From: Pseudomonas fragi
GTDB lineage: Bacteria > Pseudomonadota > Gammaproteobacteria > Pseudomonadales > Pseudomonadaceae
Length of the DNA: 64,000 nt
Assembly (NCBI RefSeq): GCF_900105835.1
Contig: NZ_LT629783.1
Location: forward strand, 2,232,001 to 2,296,000
Direction of reading: 5' to 3'
The notes beneath the pieces were generated by a model. It saw only the letters and a list, made by a program, of their open reading frames with translations, made no database searches and was not told the DNA's origin. Shown here piece by piece: positions 20,123 through 29,568 of the stretch. A program made the translations under genes and the position numbers. Positions within the stretch are counted from its first letter, which is position 1; the number at the start of each line of letters is the position of its first letter.

Positions 20123-20680
20123 TTACATACCTTTGACGGCATAAATACCGGCAGCATTACGCCAGTAGCCTTTGTAGTCCATGCCATAGCCAAACACGTA
20201 ACGGTCAACGCACGGCAAGCCCATGTAGTCGGCCTTCAGGTCAGGACGCGCCTTGCGCTCATGTTCCTTGTCGATCAACACCGCGGTATGCACCTGACGG
20301 GCACCGGCGTGTTTGCAGAAATCAACAATCGCGCTCAGGGTGTGACCTTCATCGAGGATGTCATCGATGATCAGCACATGACGGTCGATAAATGACACTT
20401 CCGGCTTGGCTTTCCAGAACAGGTCACCGCCCGTGGTTTCATTGCGATAGCGCGTCGCGTGCAAATACGACGCTTCAAGCGGAAATTGCAGATGGGTTAG
20501 CAGCTTGCCGGAGAAAATCAGGCCGCCGTTCATCACACAAAATACCACTGGATTGGTCTCGGCCATTTCAGCCGTGATTTGCGCGCCAACGCGGGCAATG
20601 GCCGCCTCGACTTCAGCTTCGGTGTACAGGCAGTCAGCCTCTCGCATGATTTGACGGATATGCTCGAGATCAGCAGACAT
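20123..20680 (-). CDS. hpt: Hypoxanthine phosphoribosyltransferase
   Basis: A 185-aa purine-salvage enzyme (hypoxanthine/guanine + PRPP to IMP/GMP). The PRPP-binding loop is VLIIDDILDEGHT and the N-terminal catalytic segment is FCVMNGGLIFSG. The ATG at 20680 (MSADLEHIRQIMREAD) is preceded by GGAG, so the longer open frame is not used. It is divergent from upp across 165 bases, in the conserved Pseudomonas purine/uracil salvage locus. Confidence 0.96.
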   Translation of the reverse strand: MSADLEHIRQIMREADCLYTEAEVEAAIARVGAQITAEMAETNPVVFCVMNGGLIFSGKLLTHLQFPLEASYLHATRYRNETTGGDLFWKAKPEVSFIDRHVLIIDDILDEGHTLSAIVDFCKHAGARQVHTAVLIDKEHERKARPDLKADYMGLPCVDRYVFGYGMDYKGYWRNAAGIYAVKGM

Positions 20681-20845
20681 GACGCTCTCCAGGGGGGGTT
20701 GTGCAAGAAAAGCGGGCAAAGGTACGCATCCGCTTGGCTCAGATCAAGCATTTATGGACTAACGTGCAGTAATGTCTGTAGGACATCACCCCGGATTAGA
20801 TTAATCTAGGCCGGTTTTTTTGCCTGCCCCCGGAGTTTTTTCCCT

Positions 20846-21484
20846 ATGCCTATCCGTGAGATACGCCACCCGCTGATCCGTCACAAACTCGGCCTGATGC
20901 GCCGTGCTGACATTAGCACGAAGAATTTCCGCGAGCTCGCTCAGGAAGTCGGCGCGTTGCTGACCTATGAAGCCACCAGTGACCTGACCCTCGAAACCTA
21001 CAATATCGACGGTTGGTGCGGCACTGTTCAAGTTGAAAAAATCGCCGGTAAGAAAATTACCGTCGTACCGATCCTGCGCGCCGGTATCGGCATGCTTGAA
21101 GGTGTCCTGAGCCTGATCCCGGGCGCCAAAGTCAGCGCTGTGGGCATTGCCCGCAACGAAGAAACCCTCCAGGCCCACACCTACCTGGAAAAACTGGTTC
21201 CGGAAATCAACGAGCGTCTGGCGATGATTATCGACCCGATGCTGGCCACCGGCTCGTCGATGGTTGCCACCATTGATCTGCTGAAAAAAGCCGGCTGCAA
21301 AGAAATCCGCGCGATGGTGCTGGTTGCCGCGCCAGAAGGGATTGCTGCGGTTGAAGCCGCTCACCCGGACGTGACCATCTACACCGCTTCCATTGATGAG
21401 CGTTTGAACGAGCACGGCTACATCATTCCGGGCCTGGGCGATGCCGGCGACAAGATCTTCGGCACCAAGCAAAAGGACATTTAA
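20846..21484 (+). CDS. upp: Uracil phosphoribosyltransferase
   Basis: A 212-aa enzyme converting uracil and PRPP to UMP. The signature PRPP loop reads [12 protein letters not shown], and the uracil-binding tail [17 protein letters not shown] is intact. It runs straight into uraA with 1 base between stop and start, so permease and enzyme are made together. Confidence 0.98.
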   Translation: MPIREIRHPLIRHKLGLMRRADISTKNFRELAQEVGALLTYEATSDLTLETYNIDGWCGTVQVEKIAGKKITVVPILRAGIGMLEGVLSLIPGAKVSAVGIARNEETLQAHTYLEKLVPEINERLAMIIDPMLATGSSMVATIDLLKKAGCKEIRAMVLVAAPEGIAAVEAAHPDVTIYTASIDERLNEHGYIIPGLGDAGDKIFGTKQKDI

Positions 21485-21485
21485 C

Positions 21486-22763
21486 ATGCAGGACGAGTTC
21501 AACGACCCGCTCTGGCGCCAGATCATCTCTGGCGCGCAGATGCTCTTCGTGGCCTTTGGCGCGTTGGTGTTGATGCCTTTGATTACAGGCCTGGACCCTA
21601 ACGTTGCGCTGTTCACGGCGGGTCTCGGGACTCTGCTGTTCCAGATCGTGACCCGGCGCCAGGTGCCGGTCTTTCTGGCTTCGAGTTTCGCTTTCATTAC
21701 CCCGATCATTCTCGCCAAGGGCCAGTTCGGCCTGGCTGCGACCATGGGCGGCGTGATGGCAGCCGGTTTCGTGTACACCTTTCTCGGTTTCGCGGTAAAA
21801 CTCAAGGGCACCGGTTTTATTGACCGCCTGCTGCCACCCGTGGTGATTGGCCCGGTGATTATCTCGATCGGCCTGGCGATGGCGCCGATTGCGGCGCATA
21901 TGGCCATGGGCCGCGCGGAAGATGGCACCGAGCTGATTCACTATCAGACGGCCATGCTGATCTCGATGCCAGCACTGCTGACCACCCTGATCGTGGCCGT
22001 ATTCGGCAAAGGGATTTTCCGTCTGGTGCCGATCATTGCCGGTGTGCTGGTAGGTTTTGGCATGGCGTTCTACTTCGGTGTTGTCGACACTGCCAAGATC
22101 GCTGCCGCGCCGTGGTTTGCCCTGCCGCACTTCACCGCGCCCGAGTTCAACTGGCAGGCGATTCTGTTTATCGTCCCCGTGGCACTGGCCCCGGCCATTG
22201 AACATATCGGCGGCGTGATTGCCGTAGGCAGCGTGACCGGTCGTGACTACCTGAAAAACCCGGGCCTGCACCGCACGCTGTTCGGTGACGGTATCGCCAC
22301 CACGGCTGCCGGCATGCTGGGCGGACCACCCAACACCACCTACGCCGAAGTGACGGGCGCAGTGATGCTGACCAAGAACTACAACCCGAAAATCATGACC
22401 TGGGCGGCAATCTTTGCCATCAGCCTGGCGTTTATCGGCAAGTTCGGCGCACTGCTGCAAAGCATTCCGGTACCGGTGATGGGCGGGATTCTGTGCCTGC
22501 TGTTCGGTTCGATTGCAGCGGTGGGTATGAATACCCTGATCCGTCATCAAGTCGACCTGAGCGAAGCACGCAACCTGGTGATCGTCTCGGTGACCCTGGT
22601 ATTCGGGATTGGCGGCGTACTGATCGGTACGGGGATGGGGCCTGAGGACTTCGGTCTCAAAGGCATCGCGCTGTGCGCCATTGTGGCGATTGCGCTGAAC
22701 CTGATCCTGCCGGGCAATGACAGCTGGAAGCACAAGAAAAAAGGTGACGGGCCGGTTATCTAA
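21486..22763 (+). CDS. uraA: Uracil permease, NCS2 family
   Basis: A 425-aa uracil:proton symporter with about 14 membrane segments. The NCS2 signature region is seen as VALAPAIEHIGGVIAVGSVTG (uracil-binding Glu in PAIEHIGG) and the second half-site TTYAEVTGAVMLTKNYNP. Start ATG 21486, immediately after the upp stop. It ends in a charged tail before a repeat element. Confidence 0.96.
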   Translation: MQDEFNDPLWRQIISGAQMLFVAFGALVLMPLITGLDPNVALFTAGLGTLLFQIVTRRQVPVFLASSFAFITPIILAKGQFGLAATMGGVMAAGFVYTFLGFAVKLKGTGFIDRLLPPVVIGPVIISIGLAMAPIAAHMAMGRAEDGTELIHYQTAMLISMPALLTTLIVAVFGKGIFRLVPIIAGVLVGFGMAFYFGVVDTAKIAAAPWFALPHFTAPEFNWQAILFIVPVALAPAIEHIGGVIAVGSVTGRDYLKNPGLHRTLFGDGIATTAAGMLGGPPNTTYAEVTGAVMLTKNYNPKIMTWAAIFAISLAFIGKFGALLQSIPVPVMGGILCLLFGSIAAVGMNTLIRHQVDLSEARNLVIVSVTLVFGIGGVLIGTGMGPEDFGLKGIALCAIVAIALNLILPGNDSWKHKKKGDGPVI

Positions 22764-22770
22764 ACCGGCT

Positions 22771-22884
22771 CTACCCTCACCCCAGCCCTCTCCCAATGGG
22801 AGAGGGAGCCGATATGTGGCGTTACGCAGATCAGCTTTTGCTTTTAGTCCCCTCTCCCTCCGGGAGAGGGCTAGGGTGAGGGGC
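22771..22884. repeat. Double-hairpin intergenic repeat
   Basis: Two CCCTCTCCC/GGGAGAGGG hairpins (22786-22806 and 22850-22870) are themselves enclosed by an outer inverted pair, CCCTCAC at 22774 and GTGAGGG at 22876. This looks like a small non-coding repeat element dispersed in Pseudomonas genomes. It lies between convergent uraA and hemH and could also serve as a transcription barrier. Confidence 0.75.
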
Positions 22885-22893
22885 TTTCAGGCT

Positions 22894-23919
22894 TTACAGC
22901 GCCAGCGGCGCCCTCTCACACAACGTGTTCAACGCCTGCGCCCACTGCGGGTGGTCATTAAGACACGGCACCAGCACCAACTCCTCGCCCCCCGCCTCGA
23001 TAAACTGCTCGCGTCCGCGATCGCCGATCTCTTCCAGGGTTTCGATGCAATCGGCCACAAACGCCGGGCACATCACCAGAATTTTCTTCACCCCTTGCTT
23101 GGCCAACGCATCCAGCCGCGCCTCGGTGTAGGGCTCGATCCACTTGGCCCGCCCCAGACGGGACTGGAACGCCACCGACCACTTGCCCTCAGGCAAGCCC
23201 ATGCGCTCGGCAAAGGCCTGGGCCGTGCGCAGGCACTGTGCCCGATAACAGGTAGCAAGCACCGCAGGCGAAGCGTTCTGGCAACAATCTTCATTCTTGA
23301 AGCAGTGATTACCGGTGGGGTCCAGCTTGTGCAAATGCCGCTCGGGCAAGCCGTGAAAGCTCAGCAGCAAGTGATCGTAATCCTGCTCCAGATGCGGTTT
23401 GGCACTGGCCACCAGCGCATCGAGGTACTCGGGCTGGTCATAGAATGGCTGCAGGATGGAGAACTGAACCGGCAGTTTTTTGGCCTTTACCACCCGCTTG
23501 GCCTCTTCAATCACCGTGGTTACGGTGCTGTCGGCAAACTGCGGATAAAGCGGCGCCAGCGTGACCTTTTTAATCCCCTGCGCAGCCAGGCGGGTGAGCA
23601 CGGTTTCGATCGATGGCTCTCCGTAGCGCATGGCCAGTTCCACCGGCCCCTGGGTCCACTCCTGGGTCATGGCGTGCTGCAAGCGGCGGCTGAGCTCTAC
23701 CAGTGGCGACCCCTCCTTCCACCAGATCGAGGCGTAGGCATGGGCTGACTGCTCGGGCCGCTTGATCAGGATCAGCGACACCAGCAAGCGTCGCACCGGC
23801 CACGGCAGATCGATTACATACGGGTCCATCAAAAACTGGTTCAAGTAACTGCGTACATCCGCTACCGAAGTAGATGCCGGCGAACCCAGGTTAACCAGCA
23901 ACAGCGCGTGGTCGGTCAT
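22894..23919 (-). CDS. hemH: Ferrochelatase
   Basis: A 341-aa ferrochelatase that inserts ferrous iron into protoporphyrin IX. The active-site signature [12 protein letters not shown] contains the catalytic His, and an acidic helix lies towards the C-terminus ([16 protein letters not shown]). Length is normal. The stop of the neighbouring epimerase gene lies 8 bases upstream of its ATG, so they form an operon in which the epimerase is transcribed first. Confidence 0.97.
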   Translation of the reverse strand: MTDHALLLVNLGSPASTSVADVRSYLNQFLMDPYVIDLPWPVRRLLVSLILIKRPEQSAHAYASIWWKEGSPLVELSRRLQHAMTQEWTQGPVELAMRYGEPSIETVLTRLAAQGIKKVTLAPLYPQFADSTVTTVIEEAKRVVKAKKLPVQFSILQPFYDQPEYLDALVASAKPHLEQDYDHLLLSFHGLPERHLHKLDPTGNHCFKNEDCCQNASPAVLATCYRAQCLRTAQAFAERMGLPEGKWSVAFQSRLGRAKWIEPYTEARLDALAKQGVKKILVMCPAFVADCIETLEEIGDRGREQFIEAGGEELVLVPCLNDHPQWAQALNTLCERAPLAL

Positions 23920-23927
23920 GCAACTTC

Positions 23928-24836
23928 CTATTTCAGGGGCGGGCGGGCCACATCATCGAGCGCCGCACGCAAATCGGTGAACTGAAAAGTAAAACCGGCT
24001 GCCAGCAACCTTGCAGGTCTCGCTCGCTGGCCACCCAGCAACAAACCGGACATTTCGCCCAGCAGCACGCGCAATACAAAGGCGGGCATGGGCATAAACG
24101 CCGGGCGGTGCAACACCTGGCCCAGGGTCCGGGCAAACTCGGCATTGCGTACCGGCTGCGGCGCGCAGGCATTATAAGGACCGCTGGCGGCATTCTCATG
24201 CACAAGAAAATCAATCAGGGCGATTTGATCCTTGATATGAATCCACGGCATCCATTGCCGACCATTGCCTATCGGCCCGCCCAACGCCAGCTTGAAAGGC
24301 AACAACAGGCGCGACAAAAAGCCGCCTTCGGCTGCCAGCACCAGCCCCGTGCGCACCAGCACCACACGCATGCCCAAGGCCTCAACACGCTGTGCGGTTT
24401 CTTCCCAGGCGATACACAAGTGACTGGCGAAATCCTCACTCACGGGTGGCGATTCTTCTGTCAGCTCACGCTCGCCGCCGTCGCCATACCAGCCCACGGC
24501 CGAACCGGACACCAGTACAGCAGGCTTTTGCTCGCGGCTTTGTAGCCAGGCCACCAGGGTTTCAGTCAGGGTAATGCGGCTGCTCCACAACAACGCCTTG
24601 CGGCTGCGCGTCCAGGGCCGGTCAGCAATGGGCGCACCGGCGAGGTTGACCACGGCATCGATCGGCTCCTCGCCAAGTTCTTCAAGCAGTGCGACTCCCT
24701 TCACCTGGGCACCACACAATCGGGCCACTTGCTCAGGGCGCCGACTCCACACACTGAGTCGATGGCCCTGCGCCAGCCAGTGACGACAGAGCTGACGCCC
24801 GATCAAGCCTGTACCGCCGGTCAGCAAAATGTGCAT
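23928..24836 (-). CDS. TIGR01777 family NAD(P)-binding epimerase-like protein (YfcH type)
   Basis: A 302-aa extended short-chain dehydrogenase/reductase. The N-terminal nucleotide-binding motif [17 protein letters not shown] is clear, as are [14 protein letters not shown] and the C-terminal DUF1731-like end ([15 protein letters not shown]). The function of YfcH-type proteins is unknown; the tight linkage with hemH here is conserved in many pseudomonads. Confidence 0.9.
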   Translation of the reverse strand: MHILLTGGTGLIGRQLCRHWLAQGHRLSVWSRRPEQVARLCGAQVKGVALLEELGEEPIDAVVNLAGAPIADRPWTRSRKALLWSSRITLTETLVAWLQSREQKPAVLVSGSAVGWYGDGGERELTEESPPVSEDFASHLCIAWEETAQRVEALGMRVVLVRTGLVLAAEGGFLSRLLLPFKLALGGPIGNGRQWMPWIHIKDQIALIDFLVHENAASGPYNACAPQPVRNAEFARTLGQVLHRPAFMPMPAFVLRVLLGEMSGLLLGGQRARPARLLAAGFTFQFTDLRAALDDVARPPLK

Positions 24837-24965
24837 GAGTTGATCCTCGCAAGGAGTTTTATCGGTAGCACTGGTCTATTTTTATAGAAAGACCTTTAAC
24901 CAGTCGTTGAGCTAACTTAAGAATAGGCCACATGGATCCGGAAGAAACGCTAAAACTTATACTAA

Positions 24966-26015
<1,050 letters not shown>

Positions 26016-26031
26016 ATTGACACAAAACTTG

Positions 26032-26083
26032 CCGTAGCAGCTGCCGAAGGAACGAGGCTGCGTTCCTTCGGCAGCTGCTACGG
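26032..26083. repeat. Perfect 23-bp inverted repeat (dispersed repeat family)
   Basis: A 23-bp arm starting CCGTAGCAGCTGCCGAAGG is mirrored exactly around a 6-base loop (AGGCTG). It follows the oxidoreductase stop and precedes the light operon promoter. A half copy of the same family occurs at 34191-34225 in the other orientation, so it is a dispersed element as well as a likely transcription stop. Confidence 0.8.
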
Positions 26084-26107
26084 GGAATTAATAATCCTGC
26101 AAATACC

Positions 26108-26131
26108 TGTACAAGAAATTTGACTTGTACA
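26108..26131. promoter_or_regulatory. LitR/PplR-type operator 1, overlapping the -35 box
   Basis: TGTACA at 26108-26113 and TGTACA at 26126-26131 are separated by exactly 12 bases. This matches the T(G/A)TACA-N12-TGTA(C/T)A operator reported for the MerR-family LitR/PplR light regulators. The candidate -35 hexamer TTGACT lies inside its spacer. Confidence 0.82.
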
Positions 26132-26147
26132 ACATCCGGCATATGAT
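26120..26147 (+). promoter_or_regulatory. Candidate sigma70 promoter of the light operon
   Basis: TTGACT (26120-26125) and TATGAT (26142-26147) are separated by 16 bases, a good sigma70 match. It sits between two regulator operators, as expected for steric repression, and 58 bases ahead of the first ATG. Confidence 0.7.
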
Positions 26148-26157
26148 GAACTCAAGT

Positions 26158-26181
26158 TGTACATCAACAGAAAGATGTACA
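26158..26181. promoter_or_regulatory. LitR/PplR-type operator 2, downstream of the -10 box
   Basis: A second TGTACA-N12-TGTACA (26158-26163 and 26176-26181) starts 10 bases past the candidate -10 box and so would cover the transcription start. Two operators of identical geometry flank the promoter. Confidence 0.82.
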
Positions 26182-26204
26182 AGTAATTCTTGGAGGTTCG
26201 TCAC

Positions 26205-27173
26205 ATGGCCAGCACCGCATCCGCTCAACACAAACCGAAAATCGCCATCAGCGCCTGCTTGCTGGGGGCTGAGGTGCGCTTCAACGGCGGGCATAAAGAA
26301 TCGCGGTTGTGCAGCCAGGCGTTAAGCCAGCACTTCGAGTTTGTCCCGCTGTGCCCCGAGGTTGCCATCGGCCTTGGCATTCCGCGCCAGCCAGTGCGCC
26401 TGGTTGGCGACCCAGCAGCGCCCCAGGCGGTAGGCACTGTCGACAGCACCTTGAACGTAACCCGCCCGTTGCACGACTACGGTATGGAAATGGCCGCCGA
26501 GCACACTGACATCTGTGGCTACATTTTTATGCAGAAGTCACCGTCCTGCGGACTGGAGCGGGTCAAGGTGTATCAGGATGGCGGCCGCCCTGCCGAGCTT
26601 GCCGGGCGTGGTATCTACGCCCGGGCCTTCTGCGACGCCAACCCCGACTTGCCGGTGGAAGAAGACGGCCGTTTGAACGACCCGGTGCTGCGCGAAAACT
26701 TCATGACCCGGGTTTACGCCTACAGCGCCTGGCAGGCATTGCTCAAACAGGGCATCACCCGCCGCTCACTGACCGAGTTCCATGCTCGCTACAAATACCA
26801 GCTGATGGCCCATCACCCGGTGCAATACAAAACACTCGGCGCTCTGCTCGGCAACCTCGGCAAGCAAGACCCGCGAGCCATTGCCCCGCACTACTTCAGC
26901 GAGCTGATGAAAGCCCTGAAAAAATGCGCCACCCGCCGCACCCACACCAACGTGCTGCAACATATCAGTGGCTACCTCAAGCAATCCATCAGCGCGCAAG
27001 ACAAGCAGGAAGTCCAGCAACTGATTGGCCAGTACCTGCACGGCATCGTGCCACTGGTCGTGCCGCTGACCCTGCTCAAGCATCACTTTCGCCTGCACCC
27101 GCACGCTTATATCTCGCGCCAGGTTTACCTGCAGCCGCATCCGGAAGACCTCAGCCTGCGTAATGCCATCTGA
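26205..27173 (+). CDS. DUF523 (TudS-like)-DUF1722 (YbgA) fusion protein
   Basis: A 322-aa two-domain protein. Residues about 10-160 are DUF523, the family of the [4Fe-4S] thiouracil desulfidase TudS; its three conserved cysteines are visible in ISACLLGAEVRFNGGHK, VPLCPEVAIG and KSPSCGLERV. Residues about 175-320 are DUF1722/YbgA (LTEFHARYKYQLMAHHP, KRTHTNVLQH-type as RRTHTNVLQHISGYLK). In E. coli, ybgA lies directly upstream of phr. It is the first gene after the light-operator promoter, with a GGAGG box 8 bases before the ATG, and is 2 bases from the MerR gene. A role in handling photodamaged or thiolated pyrimidines is inference. Confidence 0.9.
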   Translation: MASTASAQHKPKIAISACLLGAEVRFNGGHKESRLCSQALSQHFEFVPLCPEVAIGLGIPRQPVRLVGDPAAPQAVGTVDSTLNVTRPLHDYGMEMAAEHTDICGYIFMQKSPSCGLERVKVYQDGGRPAELAGRGIYARAFCDANPDLPVEEDGRLNDPVLRENFMTRVYAYSAWQALLKQGITRRSLTEFHARYKYQLMAHHPVQYKTLGALLGNLGKQDPRAIAPHYFSELMKALKKCATRRTHTNVLQHISGYLKQSISAQDKQEVQQLIGQYLHGIVPLVVPLTLLKHHFRLHPHAYISRQVYLQPHPEDLSLRNAI

Positions 27174-27175
27174 CC

Positions 27176-28114
27176 ATGAATGATGACCTGATTATGTCCA
27201 ACACCCCTGATACGGACTACAGCCAGGCGCTGGCCGAAGGCTGGTTGCCGATCCGCGAAGTGTCGCGCATCACCGGCGTGAATGCTGTGACCCTGCGTGC
27301 CTGGGAACGCCGCTACGGCCTGATCGTGCCGCACCGCACGGCCAAGGGCCATCGCCTGTTTTCGACCGAACATATCCAGCGCATCCAGCAGATTTTGTTG
27401 TGGCTCAACCGTGGCGTGTCGGTCAGCCAGATCAAGCCGTTGCTCAACGCGCCAGCTGCACTGGCCCCGGCTCCTGACAGCGACTGGCAGGCGTGGCGGC
27501 AAACCATGATTGAAGCCATCAGTGAGCTGGCCGAACGCCGCCTCGATGACTGTTTCAACCAGGCAATGTCGCTCTACCCTGCCCGCCCGCTCTGCGAGCA
27601 ACTGCTGCTGCCCCTTTTGAACGAGCTGGAACAACGCTGGCAAGGGCAGTTCGGTGCGCAATTGGAGCGGGTGTTTTTCCACTCCTGGCTGCGCAGCAAA
27701 CTGGGCGCGCGGATTTATCACAACAACCGCTCGCTCAAGGGCGCGCCGGTGCTGCTGATCAATCATTCGGACCTGCCCTTTGAGCCACAACTGTGGCTGA
27801 CCGCCTTGCTGATCAGCAGCAGCCACTGCCCGGTCGAAGTCTTCGACGCCCCTGTACCCGGCGGCGAACTGGGCCTGGCTGTCGAGCATTTGCAGCCCCG
27901 CGCCGTGGTGCTGTACTCCAGTAAAACCCTTAATACCCAGCAATTGCCCCGGCTGTTGCAGGGTATCGACTGCCCGACCCTGATCGCCGGACCAACGGTA
28001 TGCATCCACTTCGACCAGTTGTCCGTAACTACAACCGAGATCGCAGGATTGTATCTGGCCCACGACCCGGTAGAGGCCCATCAACGCCTCAGCCAACTCG
28101 GCCTTTATCGCTAG
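27176..28114 (+). CDS. MerR/LitR-family regulator without cobalamin ligands (PplR-like)
   Basis: A 312-aa regulator. The winged helix MerR domain spans about residues 22-90 (LPIREVSRITGVNAVTLRAW, ERRYGLIVPHRTAKGHR). The rest resembles the B12-binding region of CarH/LitR, but the ligands are lost: the W-x9-EH motif is replaced around W155 by E164-R165, and the E-x-H axial-ligand motif reads E203-P-Q205. This is the class III LitR situation, in which light is sensed by a separate short LOV protein. It probably represses its own operon through the TGTACA operators. A second Met at residue 7 is an alternative start. Confidence 0.88.
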   Translation: MNDDLIMSNTPDTDYSQALAEGWLPIREVSRITGVNAVTLRAWERRYGLIVPHRTAKGHRLFSTEHIQRIQQILLWLNRGVSVSQIKPLLNAPAALAPAPDSDWQAWRQTMIEAISELAERRLDDCFNQAMSLYPARPLCEQLLLPLLNELEQRWQGQFGAQLERVFFHSWLRSKLGARIYHNNRSLKGAPVLLINHSDLPFEPQLWLTALLISSSHCPVEVFDAPVPGGELGLAVEHLQPRAVVLYSSKTLNTQQLPRLLQGIDCPTLIAGPTVCIHFDQLSVTTTEIAGLYLAHDPVEAHQRLSQLGLYR

Positions 28115-28122
28115 GAAATGAC

Positions 28123-29568
28123 ATGCAACTGATCTGGCTGCGCACCGACTTGCGCCACGACGACAACACCGCCCTGAGCGCCGCCGCCAAACGCGGCCCC
28201 ACCCTGGCCGTGTACCTGATCAGCCCCGAGCAATGGCTGGCCCATGACGATGCGCCGAGCAAGGTCGACTTCTGGCTGCGCAACCTGCGCACCCTGAGCG
28301 ACAGCCTGCAACAGCTCAATATTCCTTTGCTGATTCGTACCGCGCCCACCTGGGACCAGGCCCCTGCGGTGCTCCTTGAGTTGTGCCGGCAGCACGGTGT
28401 CGAGGCGGTTCACACCAATCAGGAATACGGTATCCACGAAACCCGTCGCGACCAGGCGGTGGCCCGGGCGCTTGAAGCCCAGGGCATCGAGTTTCACAGC
28501 TACCTCGACCAGTTGCTGTTCCAGCCGGGCAGCATCCTCACGCAGTCGGGTTCGTATTTCCAGGTCTTCAGCCAGTTTCGCCGGATCTGCTACAACCGCC
28601 TGCATATGGCCTTGCCCAAGCAGGTTGCCAAGCCTGAGAAGCAGTCTTTGCTGAATATTGAGAGCGACGCCATACCCGAGTCTGTCAGCGGTTTCACAGT
28701 GCCCAGCGAATCACTGCGGGCACTGTGGCCGGCAGGCGAAGATCAGGCTCACCAGCGCCTGGCACAGTTTGCCGACGAGCAAATCCACTATTACCAGGAC
28801 GAACGCGACCTGCCCGCCAAACCCGGCACCAGCCAGCTTTCGCCTTACCTTGCAGCAGGGGTGCTCTCCCCCCGCCAGTGCCTGCACGCAGCATTGCACA
28901 GCAACAACGGCGAGTTTGAAAGCGGCAGCCCGGGGGTCTTTACCTGGATCACCGAGCTGCTGTGGCGCGAGTTTTATAAACATATCCTGGTGGGCTACCC
29001 ACGGGTCTCACGTCATCGCGCCTTTCGCCCGGAAACCGAATACCTGCCTTGGCGCAACGCGCCGGATGAACTGAGCGCCTGGAAACAGGGGCGCACCGGC
29101 TTCCCGATTATCGACGCGGCCATCAGGCAGCTGCTGGAAACCGGCTGGATGCACAATCGCCTGCGCATGGTGGTGGCGATGTTCCTGACCAAAAACCTGT
29201 TGATCGACTGGCGCGAAGGCGAACGCTTCTTTATGCAGCACCTGATCGACGGTGATCTGGCCGCCAACAACGGCGGCTGGCAGTGGAGTTCATCGACGGG
29301 TACCGATTCCGTGCCGTACTTCCGTATTTTCAACCCGGTCACCCAGTCAGAGCGCTTCGATCCCGAGGGAAAATTCATCAAGCACTGGTTACCCGAGCTG
29401 AAAGACCTGAACAAAAAACAGGTCCATAACCCTGCCTCCCTGGGTGGTCTGTTTGGCGTGGCCAATTACCCGGCGCCCATCGTCAACCTGAGCCAAAGCC
29501 GCGACCGGGCCCTGAGCGCATTCAAAAACCTGCCGTCACGGCAAATGCTGGAGGCCAGCCATGGTTGA
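28123..29568 (+). CDS. phrB: Deoxyribodipyrimidine photolyase (class I CPD type)
   Basis: A 481-aa cryptochrome/photolyase family enzyme that splits UV-induced cyclobutane dimers with blue light using FAD. The antenna domain begins MQLIWLRTDLRHDDNTAL. The FAD-binding region includes WITELLWREFYKHIL, NGCRMVVAMFLTK-type (here NRLRMVVAMFLTKNLLID) and the conserved NNGGWQWSSSTGTDSVPYF. The ATG at 28123 starts the canonical N-terminus. It is the third gene of the operon and overlaps the next gene by 8 bases. Confidence 0.96.
   Translation: MQLIWLRTDLRHDDNTALSAAAKRGPTLAVYLISPEQWLAHDDAPSKVDFWLRNLRTLSDSLQQLNIPLLIRTAPTWDQAPAVLLELCRQHGVEAVHTNQEYGIHETRRDQAVARALEAQGIEFHSYLDQLLFQPGSILTQSGSYFQVFSQFRRICYNRLHMALPKQVAKPEKQSLLNIESDAIPESVSGFTVPSESLRALWPAGEDQAHQRLAQFADEQIHYYQDERDLPAKPGTSQLSPYLAAGVLSPRQCLHAALHSNNGEFESGSPGVFTWITELLWREFYKHILVGYPRVSRHRAFRPETEYLPWRNAPDELSAWKQGRTGFPIIDAAIRQLLETGWMHNRLRMVVAMFLTKNLLIDWREGERFFMQHLIDGDLAANNGGWQWSSSTGTDSVPYFRIFNPVTQSERFDPEGKFIKHWLPELKDLNKKQVHNPASLGGLFGVANYPAPIVNLSQSRDRALSAFKNLPSRQMLEASHG

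Noticed and set aside
27176..28114. Cobalamin-dependent CarH-type photoreceptor
   Set aside because: The fold region is present but the His ligand and the W-x9-EH motif are not, so B12 binding is unlikely.
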